From Cryobacterium roopkundense (GTDB taxonomy: Bacteria; Actinomycetota; Actinomycetes; Actinomycetales; Microbacteriaceae): DNA of 64,000 nucleotides. The position numbers and the translations under genes are program-made. The stretch lies in contig NZ_JACHBQ010000001.1 in NCBI RefSeq assembly GCF_014200405.1, positions 2,542,001 through 2,606,000 of the forward strand, read 5' to 3'. The number at the start of each line of letters is the position of its first letter. Position 1 is the first letter of the stretch. Positions 45,925 through 54,322 of this stretch are shown here, piece by piece. The notes beneath the pieces are model-generated. The model was given only the letters and a program-made list of their open reading frames with translations, had not been told where the DNA came from and made no database searches.

Positions 45925-46689
45925 ATGGATGGGCTGCGCAAACCGTTCTTCATCGCCGCGATCATTGTCGCGGCCCTGGTCGTATTCGCCGAACTTGGCC
46001 TTTCCTTCTTCGTCATCAATGCCGCCGTCATCCCACCCGATGCCGGGGCAGCTCAGGACCTCGGAGTGCCCGCCGGCGTCGAGGCTGTTAATGCCGCCAA
46101 CGGCTCCGATCCGCCGGGATCGGGAATCGCCTTTCTGGCGCTGATCGACGGCCTCGTGCTCTTCACCGTGGGCATGCTCGGCTTGAGCCTGGTCATGCCC
46201 CTGCGCCTCTACGGCCGGGTGCAGGGGATCGTGACCCTGGTCGTGTCTTTCCTATGGGTCATCATGTGTTTTCTGCTGCTGATCGTGGGGCTCATTCAGC
46301 TGTTTCTGATGATCGGGCTGTTGGTCGCCGTCCCATTCGGCACGGTGGTCTACTTGGCCATCTGGGGCTCGTTCCCGGAGGGAGCCGCGGCCGCCGTTCT
46401 CGGGGCGATCCTGTTCCTCAAGATCGCTTTCGGAGTGTTGCTTATCGTGGCGCAGCCCCGATTCCTCAGGGTCACGGGACTGGTGGTCCTCGTTCTGCTG
46501 TCGGTCGTACTGCAGCTTGTTCTCGGGTTCATCCACGGCTTCCTGCCGGGAATCGTCGTCGCCATCGGCGATCAGTTCTGGGCCCTGGTCACGGGCGTCG
46601 TCGCACTCGTGTGGGCACTCATCATGCTGATCGTCTCCATTCCCGCGATCGTCAAGGCGATCAAAGCGAGCGAATCCGCTACTGATTGA
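45925..46689 (+). CDS. Multi-spanning membrane protein of unknown function
   Basis: A 254-residue protein with about six predicted membrane helices. One extracytoplasmic loop after the first helix is rich in Ala, Pro and Gly (about residues 30-65). I do not recognise the family. The ATG at 45925 follows GGAGG by eight bases. Its last 11 bases overlap the 3' end of the convergent contractile-injection operon (46679), and it diverges from the gcv riboswitch, so any link to either neighbour is unproven. Confidence 0.7.
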   Translation: MDGLRKPFFIAAIIVAALVVFAELGLSFFVINAAVIPPDAGAAQDLGVPAGVEAVNAANGSDPPGSGIAFLALIDGLVLFTVGMLGLSLVMPLRLYGRVQGIVTLVVSFLWVIMCFLLLIVGLIQLFLMIGLLVAVPFGTVVYLAIWGSFPEGAAAAVLGAILFLKIAFGVLLIVAQPRFLRVTGLVVLVLLSVVLQLVLGFIHGFLPGIVVAIGDQFWALVTGVVALVWALIMLIVSIPAIVKAIKASESATD

Positions 46690-47533
46690 TGTCGATTCCG
46701 TTCAGGTTGGGCAGTATCTCACCGGTGTCGAACTTCTCCAGGAACTGCTTTTCCTCGAAGAAGACGCAGGCGGTCGGATTGAAAATGCAGAAGTCGTCGA
46801 CGATAACACCGCCCCCGGTGGCCTGCGGAGCGACATACTCGAAGATGGCCACACCGAGCTGTGAGCCCCCGCTCTCGACGAGGAGTGGCACCTGGCCGGC
46901 CTGCGCCGCGGGCGGCGTGCTGAATGTCACCTGCGTGTCGCTCACCTTCGTGGTCGACACGCTCGTCTCCCCCACGGTGACGATAGTCGACTCACCGAAT
47001 TGACCGGTCAGCAAGACGATAGTGCCTCCCTCCACACCGCCCTGCGATGGAGTGAAAGACGTGAGCGCAGGCGTGACCTCGGGCGGACGGGTAAGGATAA
47101 AGGCCGTCACTCCGCCGCCGATGATCACCACGGCCGCAACAACGGCCACGATCCACCAGGGGAACTTCCTCACCACCACGGGCGCGACCTCCGGCACCAC
47201 GAGCTGCACGACGAATCCGAGCTCGGCGTAATCTTCGGGGGCCTCGTCCGCGCTGTAGGGAATGAGCTTCACTTGGTAGGTGCCGGGCAGCGCCCCTGTC
47301 GTGTCGAAGGCGACCTCGTATTGCACTGTGGCCCCGGGATCGATCGTGCGCAGCGGCTCCTCGATCGTTGCGCCTGTCGAGCCGGGAAGGCTGTTCGGCA
47401 CACCCACGGGGAATGCCCCCAGCACCACGCGCTCGGGCGCGGCCGAGGCATTCGTCACCGATGCGGTGAGCGTTCCTTTTCCGTCGGTCAGCGCAACGGT
47501 TTGCGAGCTGAGCGTCATGGCCAGTTTCTTCAT
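46679..47533 (-). CDS. Single-pass membrane protein with IPT/TIG-like domain, last gene of the injection-system operon
   Basis: A 284-residue protein without a signal peptide. Residues 1-118 form a beta-rich, Ig-like segment that should be cytoplasmic. Residues about 126-147 (WWIVAVVAAVVIIGGGVTAF) span the membrane. Residues about 154-234 resemble an IPT/TIG domain (SFTPSQGGVEGGTIVLLTGQ), followed by a C-terminal tail with two Cys. With domains on both sides of the membrane it could tether or dock the particle. The function is inferred only from context. Confidence 0.6.
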   Translation of the reverse strand: MKKLAMTLSSQTVALTDGKGTLTASVTNASAAPERVVLGAFPVGVPNSLPGSTGATIEEPLRTIDPGATVQYEVAFDTTGALPGTYQVKLIPYSADEAPEDYAELGFVVQLVVPEVAPVVVRKFPWWIVAVVAAVVIIGGGVTAFILTRPPEVTPALTSFTPSQGGVEGGTIVLLTGQFGESTIVTVGETSVSTTKVSDTQVTFSTPPAAQAGQVPLLVESGGSQLGVAIFEYVAPQATGGGVIVDDFCIFNPTACVFFEEKQFLEKFDTGEILPNLNGIDINQ

Positions 47534-47594
47534 GGGGTCCTCCTCGGGGAATCCAGAAACTTCAGATGCGCAACGTGGATGCTACTCCTGAGCG

Positions 47595-48071
47595 TCATAT
47601 CGGGCTCACTTGCAGGATGCAGGCATCAAATCCCGGACAGTCGAAGGTCAGGGAACCACCGGAGCGGCCAACGGTGAGGTCCGTCGAGTCACCCTGCTCC
47701 AGCTTCTGGGCGGCATCCGTTCCCTCGATGAGCATGCTCACGGTGACCTCTCCCGGCGCTGACAGCACGGTGAGCCTTGCCCTTTTCGTCACCGGTCCGA
47801 GGTCGAATGTGCCGCCGAATTCCGCAATCGTGAAGGTGCAGGTCTGCTGCACCTGGATGAGCTGCCCGCTGATGGCACAGTCCCCGTTGCTCAACACCAG
47901 ATCGGTGGTCTCAAGGGCCGCGACCGGACCGATGCCGGCCAGCCCTGACACCGTGGACCCACCCGCCGGGCGGTCGCCTCTGCCGAACCCCACACCCATC
48001 AGGAAGAGCACCAGCACCAGGCCGGCAACCGCGCAGGCGATGATAATCGGCTTGCGATTACTCTCGCTCAT
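47595..48071 (-). CDS. Small membrane-anchored protein of the injection-system operon
   Basis: A 158-residue protein with a short basic N-terminus, one membrane helix (about 9-28) and an exported beta-rich domain containing four Cys (NGDCAISG, QTCTFTI, FDCPGFDACIL) that could form disulfides. I do not recognise a family. Its ATG at 48071 overlaps the end of the upstream tail-protein gene by 14 bases, which places it firmly in the operon. Confidence 0.6.
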   Translation of the reverse strand: MSESNRKPIIIACAVAGLVLVLFLMGVGFGRGDRPAGGSTVSGLAGIGPVAALETTDLVLSNGDCAISGQLIQVQQTCTFTIAEFGGTFDLGPVTKRARLTVLSAPGEVTVSMLIEGTDAAQKLEQGDSTDLTVGRSGGSLTFDCPGFDACILQVSPI

Positions 48072-48627
48072 GGCTGCTCCCGTCTGACAGGCTCGGCGGT
48101 GCGGAGTCGACCACGAGATCGTGCGTGATGTGGGCCGGCTTCATGACGCCGACAATCCGGTGCACTAGGTCGACCTGGCCAGCGGCATCCGCGGGGATAT
48201 GCACGACCACGTGAAAGGCCCCGGGATCGTCGACAACGCCGAAACCGCCGACGCCCGTAGCGAGTTGCAGAAATCTGGCGAGTCCGGCGGGTGTGCCGCG
48301 GCGGGCCGACAGGTCTGCGGCATTGGCGACGAGGTCTCGCTGCCGAGCCGGGTCGACCCCGGATCCGCCGGGCGTCGGACCCGTCAGCCAATCGAGGTCC
48401 ACCCAGCTGGCGAGGTAGGGCACGAGCTGCTCCGGGGCCCGGTACGGGTGCACGAGAGTGTCGACCGCATCGAGCACGTCAAGAACCGGCGTCTGCAAGT
48501 CTGCCGTGACGGCGATCAGCGCCCGCAACGGCGCACTCCGCACGGCGGACACCTGAAAGACCTCCGGCAGGATGCCGAGGAGCAGGGCCTCGGATGGCTC
48601 GGTTTCGGGCAACACAGGCCTAGGCAT
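48058..48627 (-). CDS. Phage tail-like protein, TIGR02242/gpI-like
   Basis: A 189-residue baseplate-associated protein. The motif VLDAVDTLVHPYRAPEQLVPYLASWVDLDW and the following arginine-rich helix match the tail protein I-like family that accompanies contractile injection systems. The C-terminal part (HVVVHIPADAAGQVDLVHR...KPAHITHDLVV) is also typical. In the complex it should help form the baseplate periphery. ATG 48627 overlaps the end of the baseplate J-like gene by eight bases; the longer frame to 48960 is rejected because it would sit inside that gene. Confidence 0.85.
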   Translation of the reverse strand: MPRPVLPETEPSEALLLGILPEVFQVSAVRSAPLRALIAVTADLQTPVLDVLDAVDTLVHPYRAPEQLVPYLASWVDLDWLTGPTPGGSGVDPARQRDLVANAADLSARRGTPAGLARFLQLATGVGGFGVVDDPGAFHVVVHIPADAAGQVDLVHRIVGVMKPAHITHDLVVDSAPPSLSDGSSHERE

Positions 48628-51244
48628 TGGCGCGCACCACCTCGATGCGATGTTCCCCCGAACAGAACAGCCAGGTCGGCGGCAGGGTGATGAAGGTATC
48701 GACGTTTCTGGCCGTGCAGGTGCTCCAGGTGTCGGCTTCATCCGTCGAGCGGAAGATTCCCTCCGGCCCGGCGCCGAGCACGAGCGGCACGCCGTCGGCA
48801 CCCAGGGCACCCGAAACCGACCGCACCGGTTGGAACCTCGCCCGGTCCCGAAGAGGCAGGCCGCAGTTGACATCACGCTGGTCCCAGACGCGTTTCTGCC
48901 CCGCCGAAAGCGGCAGCCGCAACACTCCACCACTCTGAGTGGCGGCGTAGGCGGCGTCACCCGTCACATGCACGCCCCAGCAACTGCCGCCGCCCCACCC
49001 CGCGCCCAGTTCTTCCCACGAGGCCATCAGGGCAGCATCGAACGTGGTGCGGGCGAGGTCATCGATGCGCAGCCGAGCGCACCCGGTGCCCGTACCCTCC
49101 GGCACCGCGCGACCCAGCCACAGGTACGTGGCTGGACCGTCGTATTGCACGGCCAGGCAGCGGATGTCTTCCCCCGCCGCGCGCACGCGCTTGAAGGATT
49201 CCGGTGCGCCCGCCGTGGGTGACATCCACACTCCGGCGGCAGCCTCCGCCGTGATGATGACCCCGGTCTGGCCGCGCACATCGGTGAACGAATCGATGGC
49301 ATAGAAGCCGCGGTCCGGCTGCGCCGGATCGACGAGGTTCTGCACCGGGATGGCGCCCTCGTTGTGAGCGAGCTCATAGAGGCCCTTTTCTCCGGCGAGC
49401 AGGAGCACCGGGCTGCCGAGCCGGTCCACCCAGGCGAGATCGGCGAGCGTGAACCCGAGTTCTGCGCGTCGCAGCCAACTCTCACCGAGGTCGTCGCTCA
49501 CATAGACGCGTGAGCCGTCGCCGGCATCCGTTGCCACGGCGACCATGCCCGGATGCGTGGTAGATGCGCCCTGCCCCACCCGGAAAGGAACTATCGCGCG
49601 CACGTCTTCTCCCGCGAACTGCGCACAGGCCTCCCAGCCGTCCCCGAAGTTGGTGGTGCGAAAGAGAGTGTCGCCTTGGGCGACAAACCACGTGCCGGTC
49701 TGGCCTTCGGCCTGGATGAGGGAGGTCGCGTCGGTGTCGGGCACCTTGTCCAGTTCGAGCCGCACGCGTTCCACGTACTGCACGCCGGGCTCGGATTCCT
49801 CCATTGCCCGGTAGAGGTTGGAAGCACGCAGCGCGCGCCCGAACCCGAAACCGAAGCCGATGCCGCCCGCGCTGCCTGCCGTTCCGTTGGGAAGCGGGTT
49901 GATCGCCTCGCCCAGTCTGCGCACGATCCTCTCCCTGACCGCGACCGGATCCTCGTCGGGACGAACGACCACCCTCGCGTCGACGAGCACTTGCTTGTAG
50001 AGGGCCCAGCGGACCACGGGGGTGGCGCCGATGGTCGCGCGATCGCGAAGGTAGCGGTCGACCTCGGCCCGCACGTTGTCGCGAGCCTGCGCTCCGAGTT
50101 GGTCGAGGGAGATTCCCCCATTAGTTCGGTTGCCGAGGGGAATCTGCGGCACGAGAACGACCTCAACCTCACCCGGACTCGCAAAAGCCCACACCTCGCG
50201 CCTCGTGAGGGCATGAGCCCGCGCAACCCCGCCATGCCTGGCGGCAAGCACCTCGTAGTCGCGGCCGGTCACCGCTCGATCTCGGGACTGAAAGTCCTGC
50301 GGCGCCCTGCGCAACGCATCCTCGAGTGGCTCCTGATCGCGGCCTCCGGTCGCGGGCGCAGGGTTGCTCACCCGAAGACCCGGAAGGGAGCTGCGCAGAA
50401 CGGTCAGGGTGCCCGCCGCAACGTTTCCACGCTCGCCTCCACCGCTTCGAAACCAGGCTCGCACCTGGGCACCGGGTGCGGGAACGGCTGGAACCGGTGC
50501 AATGAATTGATCTCGAGCATCGGTTCCGCCCGCTGCCCGCTCGCTCCACCAAGCGAAAATGACGGTGCCAGAAGATCGGTCGACGCGCACCACGGGCTCG
50601 CCGTCCTCTGCGTCCGCGAAGGCCTCGACCTCGCGGCAAAAACGGAAGGGCATTCCGTCCACAAGCACCGCTTCGCCGCTGGCGAGCGGCGACCCGGAGG
50701 GGAACTCAATTCCGATGCTCAGCCCCGGTCCCGCGACCGCCGGCGAGCTGGGCAGGGTAAAGATCTGACCGGGTCGCCCCGTGCCGACCCCGAGGAGGAC
50801 GGCCTCGACCGGCGTCGAATCCGCCGCTTCGACGGTGACGCTCGTCGCTCCGGCTGCGAGCACCGTGTCGGCGAGGGTACTGAATACCGGCAGCGCGACA
50901 CCGGGCACTCCAGGCGGCGGGCTCACCTGTGTGCCGCGCGGGATCAGCACTTCCGGCCCGTCCCCGGCGGCGCGGGTGAACTCGAGAGTGACCGTGGCCG
51001 CGCTCGGCGGGTACACGGCGGTACCCAGCAGATTGAGGTAGACGGCATAAAGCTTTTCAGGCACCCGATTGAGGCGATACATAAGCAGGTCGGTGAGGTG
51101 GGCGAAGGCTTCCACGAGCACGATGCCCGGGTCATGCACCGAGAGATCGGTCCACTCCGGATCCAGCTGGCGAATACGGTCGCGTGCACTGTCGATGAGC
51201 TCGACGAAGGTGCGGTCGTCGAGATTGGGCACAGGAATGCTCAT
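48620..51244 (-). CDS. Baseplate J-like assembly protein with C-terminal beta-propeller
   Basis: An 874-residue protein. Residues 1 to about 515 match the putative baseplate assembly family of injection systems (TIGR02243/gpJ-like): an N-terminal LDPEWTDLSVHDPGIVLVEA block, then RDRAVTGRDYEVLA and the C-terminal wedge segment. From about residue 517 to the end, repeated blades with Asp-box motifs (FRTTNFGDGW, VYVSDDLGESW, FRSTDEADTW) indicate a BNR/YCF48-like beta-propeller. The propeller would be exposed at the particle rim, where it could contact targets. It overlaps gp25 by four bases. Confidence 0.82.
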   Translation of the reverse strand: MSIPVPNLDDRTFVELIDSARDRIRQLDPEWTDLSVHDPGIVLVEAFAHLTDLLMYRLNRVPEKLYAVYLNLLGTAVYPPSAATVTLEFTRAAGDGPEVLIPRGTQVSPPPGVPGVALPVFSTLADTVLAAGATSVTVEAADSTPVEAVLLGVGTGRPGQIFTLPSSPAVAGPGLSIGIEFPSGSPLASGEAVLVDGMPFRFCREVEAFADAEDGEPVVRVDRSSGTVIFAWWSERAAGGTDARDQFIAPVPAVPAPGAQVRAWFRSGGGERGNVAAGTLTVLRSSLPGLRVSNPAPATGGRDQEPLEDALRRAPQDFQSRDRAVTGRDYEVLAARHGGVARAHALTRREVWAFASPGEVEVVLVPQIPLGNRTNGGISLDQLGAQARDNVRAEVDRYLRDRATIGATPVVRWALYKQVLVDARVVVRPDEDPVAVRERIVRRLGEAINPLPNGTAGSAGGIGFGFGFGRALRASNLYRAMEESEPGVQYVERVRLELDKVPDTDATSLIQAEGQTGTWFVAQGDTLFRTTNFGDGWEACAQFAGEDVRAIVPFRVGQGASTTHPGMVAVATDAGDGSRVYVSDDLGESWLRRAELGFTLADLAWVDRLGSPVLLLAGEKGLYELAHNEGAIPVQNLVDPAQPDRGFYAIDSFTDVRGQTGVIITAEAAAGVWMSPTAGAPESFKRVRAAGEDIRCLAVQYDGPATYLWLGRAVPEGTGTGCARLRIDDLARTTFDAALMASWEELGAGWGGGSCWGVHVTGDAAYAATQSGGVLRLPLSAGQKRVWDQRDVNCGLPLRDRARFQPVRSVSGALGADGVPLVLGAGPEGIFRSTDEADTWSTCTARNVDTFITLPPTWLFCSGEHRIEVVRANA

Positions 51245-51708
51245 GCGGAGCCTCTCTCGGTCGTTCGATCGGCCGTTCCCGGTGCCTGTCCCGACACGGG
51301 CACGCCCACGGCCAGCTCGTCCTCGTGCTGGGTGGCTTTGACCCGATACCGCAGGCGCACCTCGAGCAGGGCCGGGTCTTCCGGTGCCCGAGCCGCATCC
51401 AGTGAGAGAACCGTCACCCGTGGTTCCCAGCGTTGCAGGGCACTTGACACGTAGTGGATGGCGAGTCCGGCGGTTGTGTCGTCGGCCGCAGCGAAGGCCA
51501 GCCGGAACAGGTGGCAGCCGTAGTTCGGTCGGTTAACCCGCTCGCCGGGCCGGGTGCTCAAGAGAAGAAGCACGGCCTGGCGCACTGAGGCGTCTTCCGT
51601 GACGGTGGCGAGGCGGCCGTCAGGAGTGAGGCTGAAACCCGGAGGTCCCGCGGACGCATCGAAATCGGGATGCACGAGCGCGATGGCACGGTATCGGGGC
51701 GCGCTCAT
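51241..51708 (-). CDS. Baseplate wedge protein, gp25/GPW family
   Basis: A 155-residue protein with the gp25 core: VRQAVLLLLSTRPGERVNRP, GCHLFRLAF, and WEPRVTVL, which contains the conserved EPR motif. gp25 caps the first sheath ring on the baseplate. ATG 51708 overlaps the stop of the tip-protein gene (ATGA) and its own stop overlaps the baseplate J-like gene by four bases. The longer frame to 51873 would extend into the tip gene and is not used. Confidence 0.88.
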   Translation of the reverse strand: MSAPRYRAIALVHPDFDASAGPPGFSLTPDGRLATVTEDASVRQAVLLLLSTRPGERVNRPNYGCHLFRLAFAAADDTTAGLAIHYVSSALQRWEPRVTVLSLDAARAPEDPALLEVRLRYRVKATQHEDELAVGVPVSGQAPGTADRTTERGSA

Positions 51709-52043
51709 GTCGACGCCCCCACCAATTGCTCGCCCGGCGAGCGCACCGTGTACTTCACGGCGCCGGGCGGTGTGCCGTCGGTGTACCCCTCCACGGAATC
51801 CAGACAAATGGCATGGCCACCGATGCGCAGGAACGTCGAGTATCCCTTGTGCACCACCAGCGTGTGCGTGCACGGCTTAATATTGACGCCGATGTTAGGG
51901 CACCCGTTGATATCCCGTCCCTGCGGGTCGTTCTCGACGAGCACGGGGGATGCGAGGATTGTGACCCACTCCTGCGATGGCACATTCTTCACGACGCCGT
52001 CATGGCCGCAGCGCACCACTCCCTTTTCAACGAGAACCTTCAT
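51705..52043 (-). CDS. PAAR-like spike-tip protein
   Basis: A 112-residue protein positioned between the VgrG-like spike and gp25, where injection systems encode the spike tip. Cys12, Cys48, Cys58 and Cys80 together with His14, His60 and His77 could bind a metal, as in PAAR tips, although the repeats are not canonical. The first strand (VEKGVVRCGHDG) resembles PAAR-like N-termini. It overlaps both neighbours by four bases. Confidence 0.75.
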   Translation of the reverse strand: MKVLVEKGVVRCGHDGVVKNVPSQEWVTILASPVLVENDPQGRDINGCPNIGVNIKPCTHTLVVHKGYSTFLRIGGHAICLDSVEGYTDGTPPGAVKYTVRSPGEQLVGAST

Positions 52044-53560
52044 GTCGCCTCCTCGAAATCCACGGTCTTGGCGCGCACCTTCATCGCATGGCCTGGCGCC
52101 TCGATCGTGAGGTCGGTCGCGGAATGCAGGCTGAAAAGATCCGGTCCGAGCGACACAGACGACCCGTGGCCGTCTTCCAGACGGATGCTGTGGTCGTCGC
52201 CATCGAGAACGACCCGCTGCCCGTCCGCGGTCGCCACGGTGAAGCGTCGACCCCGAGTGCCGGCCAGGTCCGTGTCGGGAACCTTCTCGGGCCCGAAGAG
52301 CCCGCCGAGAACAACGGCGTCGGCCGGATCCGCTGCGACCAGAAGTACCAGCACGGTGTCACCGGTGTTCGGGAGCAGGACGGCGCCCTTGCCGGTCCCC
52401 GCGCCCTGGGTGAGCACCGGTGCCCAGCCCGTGGTGACCTGCGGGTAACATGCGAGATCCACCTGCACCCGCGCACGCTGCTCGGGGTCTTCGACGTCGA
52501 CGACGAGGCCCAGGGTCGTCACGTCAGCCGGGCGAGAGGTCGCCGGGGTGGCCGGAAACGCGGGCGGTCTCGTCGACACCGTGGTCTCGTATCCGCTGCC
52601 CTGCACGGAGTGCACAACGTCACACACCGTGTACGTGCCCTCGAGGCTGGCCGTGACCCCGCTGATCTTCACTCGTCCGCCCACACGGATGCGCGGATCG
52701 CCCTCGGCCACGAAGACGCCGGTGATCTCGCCCGCTGCCCGCACGTCGAGCTCTGCCTGCGCGAGGTCCGCGGCCGCCGAGTCGTCGACGAGGGTGTCGT
52801 TCTGGCGCAGCAAGGCGCCCCCGCCTCCCACGCTCTGTGGCGCAGCATCGGCTCGCACCCCTGCCCGGGCCCGATTGTCGTCTGCCTCGCCGTGCACGAT
52901 GGCCGCAGAATCAGGATTCCAGCCCGTCACCGAGGCGCTCAGGAATGCGGGTTCCTGGCTGATCTCCAGCTCCGCAGAGTGAAGGGTGGTGCCGAGAACA
53001 AGCTCCACGGGCTCTCCCTCCCCCTCGAGCCCCACGAGCCGCAGGGCTGACTCATCGACGACCGGGTACAGGCCCGCGCGGCGGCTCGCCTGAACGAGCA
53101 GGCTCAGGTCGGAACATGCCAGTTGGTAGGTGCGCGCGGGGCGGCCGGTCCCGCCGACGACGCTGAGCCCGGTTCCAGCGCACAGGGCCACCGCGAGACC
53201 GTTCAGGTCAACGTCTGCGTGCACCCTGGTGAACTGACGTTTTCGCAGCCGGTGCAGGGCGTCGTAGGCGCGCACCCGTATCTCCTCAGAGAGGTCGGCC
53301 CCGTAGCTGTGCTCGACCACGGTCACCTCCCCCACGAACAACGCGCGTCGTACCCCGACGACCTCGACCCGCAGTGCGTCGCCGGGTGCCGGGTCAACCC
53401 GGCGGCCCGCGTCGAGGGTCAGCCACGTGATGCTGCACCGGGTCGGCTGCGCCAGTGCGGCGTGCACTTCGATCGAGGAAACGGATGCAGCTTCGGCCGC
53501 GGTCAGCCGGTCGCGTCCGAGGGTGATGATAATTTCCGGGAGTCCCTGCACCTCTGTCAT
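52040..53560 (-). CDS. VgrG/Afp8-like spike protein
   Basis: A 506-residue homologue of VgrG/gp27-gp5 spike proteins. The N-terminal half is gp27-like (SYGADLSEEIRVRAYDALHRLRK, QLACSDLSLLVQASRRAGLY). The C-terminal half contains the gp5-like OB fold (LVVDVEDPEQRARVQVDLACYP, VLLPNTGDTVLVLLV, VLGGLFG) and a short beta-helix-like tail. It forms the trimeric centre of the baseplate and carries the tip protein. It starts at ATG 53560, overlapping the Afp7-like gene by four bases. Confidence 0.88.
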   Translation of the reverse strand: MTEVQGLPEIIITLGRDRLTAAEAASVSSIEVHAALAQPTRCSITWLTLDAGRRVDPAPGDALRVEVVGVRRALFVGEVTVVEHSYGADLSEEIRVRAYDALHRLRKRQFTRVHADVDLNGLAVALCAGTGLSVVGGTGRPARTYQLACSDLSLLVQASRRAGLYPVVDESALRLVGLEGEGEPVELVLGTTLHSAELEISQEPAFLSASVTGWNPDSAAIVHGEADDNRARAGVRADAAPQSVGGGGALLRQNDTLVDDSAAADLAQAELDVRAAGEITGVFVAEGDPRIRVGGRVKISGVTASLEGTYTVCDVVHSVQGSGYETTVSTRPPAFPATPATSRPADVTTLGLVVDVEDPEQRARVQVDLACYPQVTTGWAPVLTQGAGTGKGAVLLPNTGDTVLVLLVAADPADAVVLGGLFGPEKVPDTDLAGTRGRRFTVATADGQRVVLDGDDHSIRLEDGHGSSVSLGPDLFSLHSATDLTIEAPGHAMKVRAKTVDFEEAT

Positions 53561-54321
53561 CGGGGCTTCTCTCCGAGCGGCGGGATCGACAGTCGTCCCG
53601 CGAAGTGCAGGGGGTCGTCCACGTTGCTGAATTCGAGGATCTGCTTCACGAGCAGCGGCGTGCCGTAGGTCAGCATCGAGATGATCCCGTATTCGCGGGT
53701 CGGGGTCAGCGGCCGCGGCGGCGCCCCCTCCGGGGCGTCGGGAACCAGGGTTTCGAAGCTGCCGTCACCCTGCACGGCCACGGTGTCCACCGGAGGTGCC
53801 GTGAGGTCGACGACCGGAAGTCTCTGGGCGAGCTCGTAATTCTCGCCGCCCTCGTCATCGGCGCTTTGGCCAACCCGCACGAAGACGAGCCGCATCCAAG
53901 AACGCAGAGGGGAACCATCCGCTGCAAACCTGTCGAAGCGCTCGGCGACCTCCGTCACGATACCGGGCATGTCCCACGCGCGCCCCCACAGAAAGTGCAC
54001 CCCGGGCGGCCGGCGCTTCTTGTCGACCTCTGTCGAGTTTTCGGCGAGCTTCCAGATGGGGCGGGTCATTTGACGCACGTCTGTCACCCGCTGGTTGGAC
54101 GGAGCGAGGTCAACGTCGAAGAGCAGGTCGAGCCGCAGCTCGGTGTGGCCGCCTCCGGTGAACAACAGCGGGTCGTCGGCGAGGCCGGCGCCGGTGAGAC
54201 GGCCGCCCGCCGAACGCCGAGGCTCGACACCGGCCGTGCGCGACATGACCACGGTTTCCGGGTTGAGCAGGCAGCCAAAGTGCTCCCCGGTGTTGTCGAT
54301 GAGAAACGCCACCCGTTCCAT
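53557..54321 (-). CDS. Contractile injection system tube/baseplate protein, Afp7-like
   Basis: A 254-residue protein of the CIS tube protein family that links the spike to the tube. Visible family segments: an N-terminal FGCLLNPETVVMSRTAG, the central DPLLFTGGGHTELRLDLLFD, and LRSWMRLVFVRV. The C-terminal region (TYGTPLLVKQILEFSNVDDPLHF) resembles the LysM-like part of Afp7. A single base separates ATG 54321 from the preceding stop (TGACATG), as at the sheath-tube junction. Confidence 0.82.
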   Translation of the reverse strand: MERVAFLIDNTGEHFGCLLNPETVVMSRTAGVEPRRSAGGRLTGAGLADDPLLFTGGGHTELRLDLLFDVDLAPSNQRVTDVRQMTRPIWKLAENSTEVDKKRRPPGVHFLWGRAWDMPGIVTEVAERFDRFAADGSPLRSWMRLVFVRVGQSADDEGGENYELAQRLPVVDLTAPPVDTVAVQGDGSFETLVPDAPEGAPPRPLTPTREYGIISMLTYGTPLLVKQILEFSNVDDPLHFAGRLSIPPLGEKPR

Positions 54322-54322
54322 G

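Noticed and set aside
49553..51454. Long plus-strand open frame (633 codons) opposite the baseplate genes
   Set aside because: It is antisense to the well-supported baseplate J-like and gp25 genes, has no recognisable domains and an Arg/Gly/His-rich composition typical of antisense frames in high-GC DNA.
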